Source: Marinobacter sp. AC-23
Lineage (GTDB): Bacteria; Pseudomonadota; Gammaproteobacteria; Pseudomonadales; Oleiphilaceae
Reading direction: 5' to 3'
Assembly (NCBI RefSeq): GCF_001858325.1
Contig: NZ_MBPP01000001.1
Span: 226,610 to 290,609, forward strand
Length of the DNA stretch: 64,000 nt
A program made the position numbers and the translations under genes. Under the pieces are notes generated by a model. The model saw only the letters and a list, made by a program, of their open reading frames with translations. It searched no databases and had not been told where the DNA came from. This document shows positions 63,330 through 64,000 of the stretch, one piece after another (the stretch's first letter is position 1; every line of letters starts with the position of its first letter).

Positions 63330-64000
63330 TTATCTGGCTCCCAAGCGTTTACTGAACACCAGCCCACCCCATGCAAGGGTACGATTCCCCGTGCCGTTCT
63401 TGATTTCGGAACTCTGGGCTCGCAATACGTAACTGAGCGTTGCGCCGGCACCGAAGCTGTAGGTATAGCCTGCCCAGACTTCCGCCAATAGAACATTGAG
63501 ATCGTTCGCACTCAGTTCATGATCGGAATGCCGGAATTGCCCCTGCAAATATGCGTTGTACGCACGAGCTTTCACAGACATCCCACCCCAGAAGTAACTC
63601 TCCCGACCGCCAACCGCCGATACTCCGGGAGCTCGCTCACCATAGGCCATTAACTCAGGTTGAAGCGGTTATCAGGTGATGAAATCAGGCCACCCCGGAA
63701 AACCAACGCCGCGCCAAATTCGGTTAGGTACCCCACGGATCCAAAATAGGTCGTTTTTACCTGCTGGTTTGGCTCGTTGGAGCCCATGTAATGATGATAG
63801 GCAGCGGAATACCTGAAAGTGGGTTCGCCGCCATTTGAAATCTGGTGATCCCACCCCCGGGCCTGATCACTGCCAACCACTTTGTGGATCGAGTCCTGGC
63901 TGGACTTGAATACGTCCAGGCCCATCATCCCGACTGTCATGGACGTGGTCCAACCAGAACCCTCACCCAGGCCCTGGTAACTCTGACTGGAAGATAAGTA
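63330..64000 (-). CDS. LpxR-type lipid A deacylase (DUF2219), partial and frameshifted
   Basis: The gene enters from the right edge of the window; its N-terminus and start are missing. The visible part includes GWTTSMTVGMMGLDVFKSSQ, VVGSDQARGWDHQIS, then SYFWGGMSVKARAYNAYLQG and the C-terminal strand segments WAGYTYSFGAGATLSYV. This matches the C-terminal part of outer-membrane LpxR proteins, which remove the 3'-acyloxyacyl group of lipid A. The frame is lost at an AA pair on the plus strand (63652-63653); one base restores RFNLSLMAYGERAPG. The catalytic Asn and His near the N-terminus lie outside the window. It fits the lipid A-related theme of the region. Confidence 0.75.

Noticed and set aside
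1..64000. CRISPR arrays, tRNA or rRNA genes, intact transposases, att sites
   Set aside because: Reading through the intergenic spaces gave no regularly spaced repeats, cloverleaf-like sequence, rRNA segments or transposase motifs. A dedicated tRNA or IS search would be needed to exclude degenerate remnants.

Overview
The window reads as a chromosomal accessory region of a marine or halophilic gammaproteobacterium. The gene families, operon styles and roughly mid-50s percent G+C would fit Marinobacter or a close relative. That assignment is an inference from gene content; no rRNA, tRNA or housekeeping marker is present to prove it. I see no CRISPR array, no intact insertion sequence and no replication origin.

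Layout. (1) 1-4.7 kb: a DUF4396 membrane protein, then a MerR-type operon encoding an HMA chaperone, a CcdA/DsbD-like membrane protein, a P1B ATPase with an unusual YPC metal-site motif, and the MerR regulator. (2) 4.9-11.9 kb: small secreted Cys-rich and Met-rich proteins and a CusBFAC-type copper/silver efflux system. (3) 12.0-14.8 kb: sulfur genes (persulfide dioxygenase, a split YeeE/YedE pair, a DUF442 sulfurtransferase-like protein) and a decayed MFS gene. (4) 14.8-18.6 kb: a HupE/UreJ, membrane-anchor, DUF6488 and His-rich protein module, head-to-head with an RcnR-type regulator and the DmeF Co/Ni exporter. (5) 18.6-20.8 kb: a second copy of the MerR operator driving an outer-membrane protein, a periplasmic HMA protein and an NHL lipoprotein. 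(6) 21-32.3 kb: porin, FMN-binding protein, PepSY membrane protein, a divergent two-component system, and a CzcCBA-like RND system ending in a PII-like protein. (7) 32.3-37.0 kb: SorAB sulfite dehydrogenase, ECF sigma/anti-sigma pair and a cytochrome c/beta-propeller protein. (8) 37.3-39.7 kb: a 47-aa exported peptide, a LysR regulator and a hydrolase. (9) 40.0-43.5 kb: a divergent pair made of a large protein with a papain-like Cys-His-Asn signature and an ATP-grasp enzyme. (10) 43.5-57.1 kb: DUF1456 and DUF6172 proteins, an LTA-synthase-like sulfatase, a two-component system with ArnT-like, GT2 and GtrA proteins, MprF, DUF1003, a VIT-family transporter and a ferric-reductase-like flavocytochrome. 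(11) 57.2-62.5 kb: a two-component system divergent from a PepSY, DUF2271 and PepSY-flavodoxin-FNR operon. (12) 62.5-64 kb: a second copy of the 47-aa peptide, a LysR relic, and a partial LpxR-type lipid A deacylase.

How it fits together. The left 32 kb is a metal-handling island that combines cytoplasmic, periplasmic and outer-membrane steps. Persulfide dioxygenase (making sulfite) and SorAB (oxidising sulfite) form a plausible pathway across it. The right half is rich in envelope charge modification (MprF, ArnT-like, sulfatase, LpxR) and in flavin-dependent electron transfer outside the cytoplasm.

Quality note. Eleven otherwise intact genes are broken by single-base deletions, thirteen of them clear and two less precisely placed (15 events); most shorten a short base run. 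Adding the missing bases restores full-length ORFs. I treat these as probable sequence errors rather than true pseudogenes, and the features below give the reconstructed spans. The strongest candidates for undescribed biology are the two-operon MerR regulon with the YPC ATPase, the duplicated exported peptides, and the Cys-His-Asn/ATP-grasp pair.
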